Counted from the first letter of the stretch, positions 9,019 to 17,324 are shown. The stretch is DNA of 64,000 nucleotides from Myxococcales bacterium UBA1203 (GCA_002309695.1 DBXV01000012.1:157473-221472); one strand, 5' to 3'. The notes: generated from the letters alone by a model not told the origin. Numbers and translations are program-made.

Positions 9019-10899
9019 TCAGGGGACGAAGTAGCGGGTGCCGCGGCGGACGATGCGGCCTTCCTGAACCAGCTTTTCCACAGCCGGACGGATGGTGTCC
9101 GCGCCGAGCCGCAGGGCTTTGGCCAGACCTTCTGCCGTCTGCCCCCGGAGCGCGCCGTAAACACGGGAGATGATGGCGCTGTTCAGAGCCTCGCCGCTGA
9201 TCTCTTCAGCGGGAGGCGCTTCGGTACTCGTGACCTCGGGCGCGGCCGCAGCGGCGGGGATTTCTCTTTCGGGCCTGGGAATTTCGGCAGGCGCGGGTGT
9301 CACCGGCGGCGGCGTGGAGGGAGTGGGCGTCGTGGGCATTGCGGGCAGCGCGGAAGGCTGGACGGCGGCAGCAGGTGCGGGCGTGACGGAACGGCGTCCC
9401 TGCGCGATGGCCGTGAGGGTTCGCTGGATGGACCCGAGGCGGCGGTCAATCGACCCTGAAACCATGAGCGGCGCGCTGCTGTTCGCCTGAGAAACAGGAT
9501 GAAGGGCCGCGACGATGCGTCGGACCTCTCTGCGGCGGATGGAAGGGTCGAGACGGACGGCGTGCAGAATTTCCGGACCGGCGGCAGCGGACAGGCTTCT
9601 GGCGGCGGCTTCGCGGACCGAGGCATCGGCGTCGTCCAGTGCTTCCGCCAGCGCTTCGGCCAGAGCGGCATCATCTGCCGAGGCGCCCAGGTCCAGCGCC
9701 GCCACCTTTCGCACGGAGACATCTGCGTCCCGGACTGCCCGCATCAGGACGGCGCGCCGGTCTCCTGAGGCGGATGCCAGCACGACGGCGCGTCGGCGGA
9801 CCAGAGGTGAGGGGTCGTCCATGGCGCTGAGAACACATTCGCTCCCTCCCAGACGCGCGGCGGCCTCCAGCGCGGCCAGGCGGACGGTCAGCGAGCCTGA
9901 AGAAAGGCTGGGAAGAATCAGCGGCAGGCTGTGTTCAGAGCCCGTTTCCGCAATGGCCGCGATGAGCGCTTTGGCCGCGTCATCATCGGACTCGGCATTC
10001 AGGGCGGCTGCCAGCATGGGCAGCGATTCAGCCGGGGCCGACGTGCGCAGACGTTCCGCCGCGCGGCGCCGGGTGGAGGCATCGCCCGACTGCAAATCGC
10101 CGATGTCGCGTCCGAGGAGCGGCCGCTCGCGGTCCGAAGCGGAACGGCGCTCAATGGACGATTGAAGGAGGCTTCTGTCTTCGTCTGTCAGCCCCAGGCG
10201 CCCTGTTTTCCGAAGAGACTCGGCGGCTTCTTCCGGCGTGCGGAAGGCGGCCGTCATTTCGCGGATGGGGCGGCGCCCGCGCGGAGCGGCCGCGAGCGGA
10301 AGCGCCAGCTGAGAACCTGTGTTGGGCGGCGGCACAGTCGGTTTTCGCTGCCCGGACGCTTCGGCAGTCGGCGCAGGCTCAGCTGTCGGCGTTGGCGTCG
10401 GCGGAGGTGTCTGAGCCGCGGGGGAAGGAGGCTGCACGCCGCTGTCCCCGGATTCGCTGTTTTCACGGGATTCACGGTTCGACTGCTCCAGCGCAGCCCT
10501 CAGCGCCCGGTTTTCAGCCGTCAGACGCATCACTTCCGACCGCAGTTCAGCCATGAAGGAAGCCAGATCCACATCCCCGCAGCTGTCGTCGGCATCCCCG
10601 CCCGCCTTGCGAATCTGCTCGATCTCTATGAGGCGCCCCAGGAAACGTTCCCGCTCGGCACTCAGAAGCTCGGCTCTGCGGCGCGCCGCATCCCGCTGAC
10701 GGACTGCTTCGGATTCGCGCGCCGACGTTTCAGCCAGACTTTTCCGCAGCGCCGCCTCCCGCGCGGCCGCGTCCCGGGCTTCCTGTCGAAGAAGCTCCAG
10801 CTCTTCCTCCGCGCGTTTCAGGTCTGCGGTCAGCTGGTCGATGCGGCACTCAAAGAAGACGATTTTTTCCAGGGCGCTTTTCAGCAGTGTTTCAGACAT
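9019..10899 (-). CDS. Coiled-coil / HEAT-repeat protein with C-terminal winged-helix-like segment
   Basis: A 626-residue multi-part protein. Residues about 1-145 form a coiled coil (LKRAEEELELLRQEARDAA). Then comes a Pro/Thr/Ala linker, HEAT-like repeats at roughly 270-450 (SGSLTVRLAALEAAARLGG, DADVSVRKVAALDLGASAD, DADASVREAAARSLSAAAG), a second Pro-rich linker, and a C-terminal ~55 residues reading ISRVYGALRGQTAEGLAKAL and VEKLVQEGRIVRRGTRYFVP. That tail has the shape of a winged helix (helix, helix, beta wing). It is presumably cytoplasmic. The mix of protein-binding repeats and a possible nucleic-acid-binding end suggests a scaffold or regulator, but the function is unknown. Confidence 0.7.
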   Translation of the reverse strand: MSETLLKSALEKIVFFECRIDQLTADLKRAEEELELLRQEARDAAAREAALRKSLAETSARESEAVRQRDAARRRAELLSAERERFLGRLIEIEQIRKAGGDADDSCGDVDLASFMAELRSEVMRLTAENRALRAALEQSNRESRENSESGDSGVQPPSPAAQTPPPTPTPTAEPAPTAEASGQRKPTVPPPNTGSQLALPLAAAPRGRRPIREMTAAFRTPEEAAESLRKTGRLGLTDEDRSLLQSSIERRSASDRERPLLGRDIGDLQSGDASTRRRAAERLRTSAPAESLPMLAAALNAESDDDAAKALIAAIAETGSEHSLPLILPSLSSGSLTVRLAALEAAARLGGSECVLSAMDDPSPLVRRRAVVLASASGDRRAVLMRAVRDADVSVRKVAALDLGASADDAALAEALAEALDDADASVREAAARSLSAAAGPEILHAVRLDPSIRRREVRRIVAALHPVSQANSSAPLMVSGSIDRRLGSIQRTLTAIAQGRRSVTPAPAAAVQPSALPAMPTTPTPSTPPPVTPAPAEIPRPEREIPAAAAAPEVTSTEAPPAEEISGEALNSAIISRVYGALRGQTAEGLAKALRLGADTIRPAVEKLVQEGRIVRRGTRYFVP

Positions 10900-11251
10900 G
10901 GCCGACCTGTTTGGAGGGGCCGCCCCGAACGCAGAACTTGTATTCGTTCGTGTCCGTCCGGTGCCGACGCGATTCGTGAACGTCCGATGCGGGGGAGCTT
11001 TTCAGGGGCGGGCCTCAAACACGATTCGGCTGCGAAAAGGCAGGAAATCCTTGGGGCTTTGCGAAGGGAGATGCAGCCTGGCCGATACAGGATGGTTCTC
11101 GATTTGGCCCCCGCGGCTCTCGATGCACTGCCGCTTTTTGCTGCCCTGTCCGATGCGCGGGCGGGACGGCCGATGGTGCATGGCAGCGCGGCTGGCGGTC
11201 CCGATGAATCAACTGCCTACGGCGCTCCCTGTGCGCGGAGGAAGGTTCTGC
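10900..11251. other. Divergent intergenic region without recognised features
   Basis: About 350 bp between the coiled-coil/HEAT gene and the first FGE-like lipoprotein locus. It is GC-rich. I see no tRNA, clear promoter, terminator or repeat. The only useful signal is GGAGGAAGG at 11238-11246, the ribosome-binding site of the gene starting at 11252. Confidence 0.5.
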
Positions 11252-13334
11252 ATGACTGCGCATGTGCATGGACGGCGGAACAGAGCACAGGCCGGATGGA
11301 TGTTTCTGCGCGCGGCGGCGTTGACGGCGGCAGCGGCGCTGATCGGGCCAGGCTGCAGCGGTTCGGAACACTTCATTGCTGCGGATGCCCCAAATGACGC
11401 AGGTATCTCCGGTGAACTCACGCCAGTGAATGATGGCGGTTTTGCAGAGCCGGAAGAGGATTAGGGTGCGCCTTTGGATGATGCGGGGGTTCAGGGGGAG
11501 GATGCCGGGGTCTCTGCGGATACAGATGGCGGAGAATGTCCTGAGGGAGAGCATGATAATGGTCTGGGAACGTGCGTTTCCGGGGGCTGTGCGCCGTTTT
11601 TTCAATTCAGTGAAGAGAATGATAATACCTGTATTCATATATCTGAGGTATTCATTACCATTCCCGGCGGGAGGCTTCTTTTGGGGCACCCCGAAAAAGA
11701 AAGTGCCATTCTGACGGCATTTCGTCTGGGGAAAACGCCCGTGACAGCGGCGCAGTTTGACAAATGCGCGTCCGCCGGCCGGTGCCATTCAGCGAATTAT
11801 AATACTGCCGCATCGGATGCCATTTGTAATGCGGGCGGCGGGGACGCGAAGGCAGCGCATCCCATGAATTGTGTGAACTGGCAGGGCGCGCGGGAATACT
11901 GTCAGTGGATTGGCGGGCGGCTGCCGACTTCAGATGAATGGGAATACGCCTCGACGCATGACGGAACGCAGCATTTGAATACAACTTATCCCTGGGGCGA
12001 TGAGGCGCCGGTCCATTGTGTGACGGCCAATTATTTTGACGCGCCGTCTGATTCCTACTGCACCGGGCGGACGGAGACGGCGGCCATGAGCGGCACCTCA
12101 ATGGTGGGGATTTATTCTCCCGCCGGTGACAGTCCGCTGGGATTGGTGGATATGGGCGGCAATGTTTTTGAGTGGACATCCGCATTGTATTATGCGGCCG
12201 GCGCAAATCATCCCGCTTATTATATTGTCAAAGGCGGTTCTTATTCGGGAACAGGGGAATATCTGCGCGCTGACTCCGAGGGTGTTTATTCCAGCAGCTA
12301 TTTGCTGGATATTGAATGCCCGGCGGATGAGCATGACGACGGCACCGGGGCATGCACGGCATCTGGCTGCGCGGCGAATTATCACGACGGCGGAAACGGT
12401 GAATGTATTATTGCCGGGGCCTGCTTTGGTGGTTTTCACGATGACGGGGCCGGCAGATGTATTGCCGAAGGTGAGCCGTGCGCCGTCAATTACCATCCGG
12501 GCGGCGGGGGACTGTGCGTCGCGGCCGGCACCTGTGCCGAAGGCTATCACGACAATGGCATCGGCGAATGTGTTCCCGAGGGCTGCGCGCCGTTTTATCA
12601 AGTCAACGATAAAAATGAGTGTACCCATATTTCCGAGCTGTTTGTTGATATTCCCGTCGGTTCATTTGTAATTTCTCATAATACATCGTCTTATTCCTGC
12701 GGCGAAACAGTAACGCTCAACGCATTTTCAATGATGAAAACGCCGGTGACGGTTGAACAGTTTGCCAAGTGCGCGGCCGTCGGCGCCTGTTTGCCTGAAC
12801 ACTATTATACATTCATGGATGATTTTTATTGCAATTATAACCGCGGAGGCGACTGGACGCATCATCCGATGAATTGTCTGAGCTGGCAGGGAGCGCAGGA
12901 ATACTGTCAGTGGATGGGCGGACGGCTGCCGACCGAAGAAGAATGGGAATATGCGGCGACGCATGACGGAACGCAGCACCTGAATACAATGTATCCCTGG
13001 GGCGATGAGGCGCCGGTCCATTGTGTGACGGCGACGTATCGGGATTCAGCCTCGGCCACCTATTGCAGTGGAAACGAGGCGGTCTCTGAAAAAAAACGGC
13101 ACCTCGGCCGTCGGCACCTATTCCCCCGCGGGGGACAGCCCGCTTGGGTTGGTGGACATGAGCGGCAATGTTATCGAATGGACATCGTCGTTGGATGACG
13201 CCTCTGTTTCATCTCATATTTATAAAGGCGGCTTCTGGGATGATTTTGAATATAATCTGCCGGTGACTCTGCGGGGCGATGATTATTCGGCCGACTGGGT
13301 GGATGCCTGGGGCGTTCGGTGTGTAAAACAATAA
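11252..13334 (+). pseudogene. Tandem FGE-like lipoprotein, interrupted by an in-frame TAG and an A8 frameshift
   Basis: When read through, this encodes one ~690-residue surface-type lipoprotein. It has a signal ending AALIGPGCSGSE, an Asp/Ala/Gly linker, one FGE/SUMF1 domain (about 11600-12300), and about five short Cys-rich repeats of the form CxxGxHDxGxGxC (12310-12580). A second FGE domain (about 12610-13334) ends GVRCVKQ. GGAGGAAGG before ATG 11252 is a good start. The frame is broken twice: TAG at 11462-11464, after 70 codons and inside the linker, and a run of eight A at 13089-13096. Seven A would restore the family sequence SEKNGTSAVGTYSPAG. Both FGE domains lack the catalytic Cys pair. 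It may be a pseudogene, a phase-variable gene or affected by sequence error. Confidence 0.75.
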
Positions 13335-13578
13335 AAATAAACGAATAATTCACTCCCATTTTGGGGAATGCTGCGAATGCGGCATCCCCCAAATGTGGTA
13401 TTCCGTCCCTCTGGAAAAAATTTTTTCTCAATGCAGAGCCCAAGAGGGACGATTTCATTGGCTCAAATGGGCAGACTTTTCCCCTTGATTTTTCCTTTTC
13501 CCATCCGTACCTGCCGCCGCTTTTTTTGAGCCGTTTCGCCGTGTTGTCACGGCAGAGATAGTATTTGAATTCCTCCCG
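13335..13578. other. Intergenic region between two FGE-like loci
   Basis: AT-richer spacer of 244 bp. It begins with CACTCCCATTTTGGGGAATG, a partly self-complementary stretch, and then continues without a supported gene. The promoter of the 13621 gene must lie here, because the hairpin at 13579-13602 leaves no room downstream; I could not assign a specific -35/-10. Confidence 0.4.
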
Positions 13579-13602
13579 GCCGGAAATTTCTCCGGCTTTT
13601 TT
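13579..13602 (+). promoter_or_regulatory. Terminator-like hairpin in the leader of the 13621 gene
   Basis: GCCGGA and TCCGGC form a six-pair GC-rich stem with loop AATTTC, followed directly by T6. The ribosome-binding ACGGAG starts five bases later and the ATG is at 13621. No promoter fits between the T-run and the start, so transcripts of this gene must read through it. A near-identical leader precedes the 38829 gene. Confidence 0.6.
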
Positions 13603-13620
13603 ATTCACGGAGATGATGTC

Positions 13621-14532
13621 ATGCCGAGAAATGTTTCAGCTTCAAATGTAAGTGTTTTGTCGATTTTGATCGGCTCTCTGGCGTTTATTGCCTGCGGCGG
13701 TTCAGAAAAAGACGATGAGCCCGAAATCGACGCGGGAATTGTGGTCGTCAGCGACGCGGGCATGACTGAAAATGACGCAAGTATTGCAGAAAACGATGCC
13801 GGCATTATCGAAGATGACGCCGGAACCGCGGATGTGCCCCCCGAGTTTATCAGCATTCCCGCCGGGTCATATGTATTGTCGCACGACACCGCATCATACA
13901 AAGAGGGCGATACCGTGAAACTGCGTGCGTTTGCATTGAAAAAAACGCCCGTCACCGTCGCTGAATTTGAAAAATGCATTGTCGCCGGAGCCTGCACGTC
14001 AGGGAATTATCGATCGGGCCCGGATGACTGCAATTACAAGCGCGGCGAGAATTGGAAAAATCACCCGATGAACTGCATCAACTTTGATGGCGCCAAAGAA
14101 TACTGCGAATGGCTTGGCGGCAGGCTTCCGACCGAGGAGGAATGGGAATATGCGGCGACGCATAATGGAAAGAAGCATCTGGATACGACGTATCCCTGGG
14201 GAAATGATGAGCCGGTCCATTGCGTGACCGCCCAGTATTTGGACAGCACCTATTGTCAGGGCAATGCTGCGGCGCCGGCGTCGGATGAAGATTTGACGGG
14301 CACCAGCGACGTTTCGCTGCATTCGCCGGCCGGCGACAGCCCGCTCGGCCTCGTGGATATGAGCGGGAATGTCTGGGAGTGGACGAGTTCGCTGTATATG
14401 AGCAACAGTCCATTTTACGCCATCAAAGGCGGTTCCTGGCTTTACAGTGGGATCAACCTGCCCATCACGGATCGCATCAACAGCCTTGCCTCGTTCACGA
14501 ACAATTACGGCGGCGTTCGCTGCGCGAAATAA
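13621..14532 (+). CDS. FGE-like (SUMF1/C-type-lectin-fold) lipoprotein
   Basis: A 303-residue predicted lipoprotein with signal and lipobox LAFIACGGSEKDD. Residues ~35-75 are an Asp-Ala-Gly linker with approximate seven-residue repeats (NDAGIIEDDAG). From ~78 there is one FGE/SUMF1 domain with KKTPVTVAEFEKC, NHPMNCINFDGAKEYCEWLG, GRLPTEEEWEYAATH, YPWG, SPAGDSPLGLVDMSGNVWEW and the end YGGVRCAK. True FGE needs a CxxxxC pair after KGGS; here that stretch reads KGGSWLYSG, so enzymatic activity is unlikely and ligand binding more plausible. The leader carries a terminator-like hairpin, and a shared 45 bp hairpin follows the gene. Its first 150 bases of linker nearly match the 16287 gene, indicating recent duplication or conversion. 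Confidence 0.85.
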   Translation: MPRNVSASNVSVLSILIGSLAFIACGGSEKDDEPEIDAGIVVVSDAGMTENDASIAENDAGIIEDDAGTADVPPEFISIPAGSYVLSHDTASYKEGDTVKLRAFALKKTPVTVAEFEKCIVAGACTSGNYRSGPDDCNYKRGENWKNHPMNCINFDGAKEYCEWLGGRLPTEEEWEYAATHNGKKHLDTTYPWGNDEPVHCVTAQYLDSTYCQGNAAAPASDEDLTGTSDVSLHSPAGDSPLGLVDMSGNVWEWTSSLYMSNSPFYAIKGGSWLYSGINLPITDRINSLASFTNNYGGVRCAK

Positions 14533-14577
14533 TAATAAATCAAAAATAAATCAGAATTGAATTTAAGCATATAACGA

Positions 14578-14632
14578 CAGCCCTCCTCCGATACGTAATA
14601 CAAATGTATTGGAGGAGGGCTGGTTTGTTTTT
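14578..14632 (+). terminator. Conserved 45 bp hairpin terminator, copy 1
   Basis: CAGCCCTCCTCC (14578-14589) pairs with GGAGGAGGGCTG (14611-14622), with further pairing toward the loop, and a T-rich tail TTTGTTTTT follows. The same element follows the 16287 gene (17398) and, in inverted orientation, the 38829 gene (39787). The left flank AATTTAAGCATATAAC is also shared with the 39787 copy. Confidence 0.8.
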
Positions 14633-14651
14633 GGAGACGCTTCTGCCTTTA

Positions 14652-14677
14652 ATTCATACTATATATTCATACTATAT
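14652..14677. repeat. Tandem 13 bp duplication at the ATPase stop codon
   Basis: ATTCATACTATAT occurs twice in perfect tandem (14652-14664, 14665-14677). The stop codon of the minus-strand ATPase at 14672 lies in one copy, so the duplication does not change the protein. Confidence 0.85.
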
Positions 14678-16003
14678 AAACATGACAAAATAATGCGGCA
14701 GCGTCATTTTGGCCCCGACGCAGCCGTTTCTTCCCCCGGTCAATTTATATACGTGAGAGGGAGAAAAATCTCTGATGAATTGATTGAGCGACGGCGTCGG
14801 ATTATTGCCGGATTTGACCTCAACCGGAACGACGCCCCCGTTTTTCTCGATCAAAAACTCTATTTCATGCTCGCTGTCCGGTTTGAAGTAATACAGTGCA
14901 TGGCCGCGTTTAACAAGACATTCTGAAATGATATTTTCATATATTCCCCCTCGGGCATTCCCCCGGATTGTGTCATTGAGAATGGCCCGCTTTGTTTCAA
15001 AGCCATACATACAGCACAGCAAGCCCGTATCGTTGATATATAATTTGAATTGTTCTTCATTGGCGTTGGCCATCAATGGAAGAAAGGGCTCACGGATATT
15101 ATAGCAGGCGTTTACAATTTGCGAATCTTTCAGCCACTGAATGCTTCCGCCATATTTGCGGCGAGTCTGTCCCCGCTCAACGGTGGAATACTGAAATTTT
15201 TTCAGTTCCTTCGCCAGCTGTTTTGGAACGGCATCGTAACACATGCGCACAAGCTGCTTTTCCCTGCCTTTTGCGTGTTTTGAAATGTCGTCCCGGTATG
15301 TGGCAAGAATATCATTTTGTATTTTATCGACGCGGTTAAAATCCTGATGTTCAGTAAAATCGGCGACCGATTCCGGCATGCCGCCCACGACCATAAATTC
15401 ACGAAACAGCGCGGCGTATTGATGGTGAATAGCCTCGGGAATCGTTTCACCCGATGCGTAGTAGGTGCGAAGAATATCAATCGCGTCCGCGCCATGGCCG
15501 CAGGCCCATAAAAATTCCTCAAAATCGAGAGAATACATCGTCAGCTGTGTTTCATAGCCGACAGGAATGGATTCGGGAATTTCAACGCCGTCGTCGTCAT
15601 CCTCGCCGTAGGTCAGTCCCATGAGAGAGCCGGAAGCAATCACATCGAAGCGCGTATCCTCTGCAAGAAACTTCACCGCCGTGCGCGCCTGGCCACAGCG
15701 CTGAATTTCATCGAGAAAAATCAGCGTCTCTCCGGGAACGAGTGTAAAATCGCGAACATTCGCGGTGATTCTTTTCAGGATTTCATCGGACGTCAGTTCG
15801 CCGTCAAAAATCGTTTTCAGTGCGGGCTGACGGAAAAAATCAATGGAAACGAAGGATTTATATTCGTTCTTCCCAAATTCCCGGATGATGAATGATTTGC
15901 CGACCTGACGCGCCCCTTTGACGAGAAGGCATTTTTTGAACTGCTGATCCCTTCTCTTTTTTTTCCATTCCAGAAAACTGTCGTAAATTTTGCGCCTGAG
16001 CAT
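14672..16003 (-). CDS. AAA_14/DUF4143-family ATPase
   Basis: A 443-residue orphan ATPase of the AAA_14/DUF4143 family, common and often mobile in gut and host-associated bacteria. The Walker A is KGARQVGKSF (about residue 30) and the Walker B is LIFLDEIQRCG. The C-terminal half has DUF4143 features (NDTIRGNARGGIYENIISEC) and a nuclease-fold-like motif EIEFLIEKNGGVVPVEVKSG. The start at 16003 has GGAGG ahead; the longer frame to 16249 lacks family similarity. Substrate and role are unknown; no partner gene is adjacent. Two 19 bp direct repeats sit just upstream and could be operators. It lies between two FGE-like lipoprotein genes, in accessory DNA. Confidence 0.88.
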   Translation of the reverse strand: MLRRKIYDSFLEWKKKRRDQQFKKCLLVKGARQVGKSFIIREFGKNEYKSFVSIDFFRQPALKTIFDGELTSDEILKRITANVRDFTLVPGETLIFLDEIQRCGQARTAVKFLAEDTRFDVIASGSLMGLTYGEDDDDGVEIPESIPVGYETQLTMYSLDFEEFLWACGHGADAIDILRTYYASGETIPEAIHHQYAALFREFMVVGGMPESVADFTEHQDFNRVDKIQNDILATYRDDISKHAKGREKQLVRMCYDAVPKQLAKELKKFQYSTVERGQTRRKYGGSIQWLKDSQIVNACYNIREPFLPLMANANEEQFKLYINDTGLLCCMYGFETKRAILNDTIRGNARGGIYENIISECLVKRGHALYYFKPDSEHEIEFLIEKNGGVVPVEVKSGNNPTPSLNQFIRDFSPSHVYKLTGGRNGCVGAKMTLPHYFVMFI

Positions 16004-16037
16004 ATCCCGACCTCCGTTCGAGGGAGTTTCTCGACTT

Positions 16038-16089
16038 TTTACATAAAAATGGGGTGTTCGACAAGAAAAATTTGCATAAAATTGGGGTG
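16038..16089. repeat. Pair of 19 bp direct repeats upstream of the ATPase gene
   Basis: TTTACATAAAAATGGGGTG (16038-16056) and TTTGCATAAAATTGGGGTG (16071-16089) match at 17 of 19 bases with a 33 bp period, about three helical turns. They lie 35-86 bp upstream of the ATPase ATG at 16003, where an operator would sit. Confidence 0.65.
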
Positions 16090-16150
16090 CTTGGCTGCCG
16101 AAAACTGCATGTTTTTGGGGAGGGCTTTTATATTTTCGCCTCACCCCAAA

Positions 16151-16171
16151 CCCCTCCCCAAAGGAGAGGGG
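16151..16171. repeat. Short palindromic repeat
   Basis: CCCCTCCCC and GGAGAGGGG (16151-16159, 16163-16171) form an imperfect stem with a three-base loop. It resembles the short palindromic intergenic repeats seen in many genomes. It lies in the 283 bp gap between the ATPase and the 16287 gene, which otherwise shows nothing supported. Confidence 0.45.
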
Positions 16172-16286
16172 CTTTCCAAAAATCACCCATTTTGTCCCTT
16201 GACAGCCCTGTTTTGCCTCTTTTATGCGCCCCGCCGTTTTTTCACCCAAACCGGGGCCGGCCGGCGCTCAATGCGGAGGCAATACA

Positions 16287-17324
16287 ATGCAGAACAAAGC
16301 GAAAAAGACTGTCAATGTGTGCGGGATGAGGATAGACAGTCCCTCTGTCAGACAAACGGCTTCGCCCAGATTCTTCAAATCAATTTCGATTTTAATTTCA
16401 GTATTTTCATTAGTAGTTTCGGGGGCAGCCTGCGGCGGTTCAGAAAAAGACGATGAGCCCGAAAACGACGCGGGAATTGTGCTCATCAGCGACGCGGGCA
16501 TAAATGAAAATGACGCAGGTATTATAGAAAACGATGCCGGCATTATCGAAGATGACGCCGGAACCGGGGAAGGAGAGAATGTATATATTCCCATTCCCAA
16601 CGGGGCATTTGTATTGAGCCACAATACGGGAGGCCATTCACAGGGCGATATCGTGAAATTCAATGCGTTTGCATTGAAGAAAACGCCTGTGACGGTGGCT
16701 GAATTTGAAAAATGCGTGGCAGCTAACGCCTGCACGTCGAATCACTATCGAACGGCCTCGGATGAAGCGCTGTGTAATTATAATCGCGGCAAGGCATGGA
16801 AAAATCACCCGATGAATTGCATCGACTGGTATGGTGCGAAAGAATACTGCGAATGGATTGGAGGCGAATTGCCCACGGAAGAGGCATGGGAGTATGCCTC
16901 GACGCACAATGGCACTGCGCATTTGGTTACGACGTATCCCTGGGGCGATGATGCGCCGGCACACTGCGTGACTGCACAGTTTTGGGACAAAGCGGCTGAA
17001 GAAGGATATTGTCAGGGCAATGCGGCCGCGCCGATGCCAGATAATGATAGAGATGATTCTGAGGGCACGAGTGACGTTTGGCTGCATTCGCCGGCCGGCG
17101 ACAGCCCTCTTGGTTTGGTAGATATGAGCGGGAATGTCGGGGAGTGGACGAATTCGCCGTTTGTCCCGGCGGGTTCATCCACCGCAAGTTCATCCTATAT
17201 CATAAAAGGCGGTTCCTGGGCCGACCCTGTGATCCGCCTGGCCGTCACGAGCCGCTACCGCGACGAGCGCGAGAACTGGCACGTCAGCTATGGGTTTCGA
17301 TGTAGGATATTGGCGGCAGATTAA
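16287..17324 (+). CDS. FGE-like (SUMF1/C-type-lectin-fold) lipoprotein
   Basis: A 345-residue paralogue of the 13621 protein. It has a long N-region, a hydrophobic signal and lipobox ending VSGAACGGSEKDD, and then a linker with clear seven-residue repeats (DAGIIEN, DAGIIED). One FGE domain follows: KKTPVTVAEFEKCVAANAC, NHPMNCIDWYGAKEYCEWIG, PTEEAWEYASTH, YPWGDD and SPLGLVDMSGNVGEWT. The C-terminus reads KGGSWADPVIRLAVTSR and ends YGFRCRILAAD. The catalytic Cys pair is absent. GCGGAGG precedes ATG 16287. The C-terminal codons (17221-17289) switch to almost all C- or G-ending and differ from the 13621 gene mainly at first and second positions, which may indicate targeted diversification. Probable ligand-binding surface protein. 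Confidence 0.85.
   Translation: MQNKAKKTVNVCGMRIDSPSVRQTASPRFFKSISILISVFSLVVSGAACGGSEKDDEPENDAGIVLISDAGINENDAGIIENDAGIIEDDAGTGEGENVYIPIPNGAFVLSHNTGGHSQGDIVKFNAFALKKTPVTVAEFEKCVAANACTSNHYRTASDEALCNYNRGKAWKNHPMNCIDWYGAKEYCEWIGGELPTEEAWEYASTHNGTAHLVTTYPWGDDAPAHCVTAQFWDKAAEEGYCQGNAAAPMPDNDRDDSEGTSDVWLHSPAGDSPLGLVDMSGNVGEWTNSPFVPAGSSTASSSYIIKGGSWADPVIRLAVTSRYRDERENWHVSYGFRCRILAAD

Noticed and set aside
13335..13620. A short plus-strand open frame of ~66 codons (13361-13561) as a gene
   Set aside because: No ribosome-binding site, no recognisable character, and located in a leader/spacer region.
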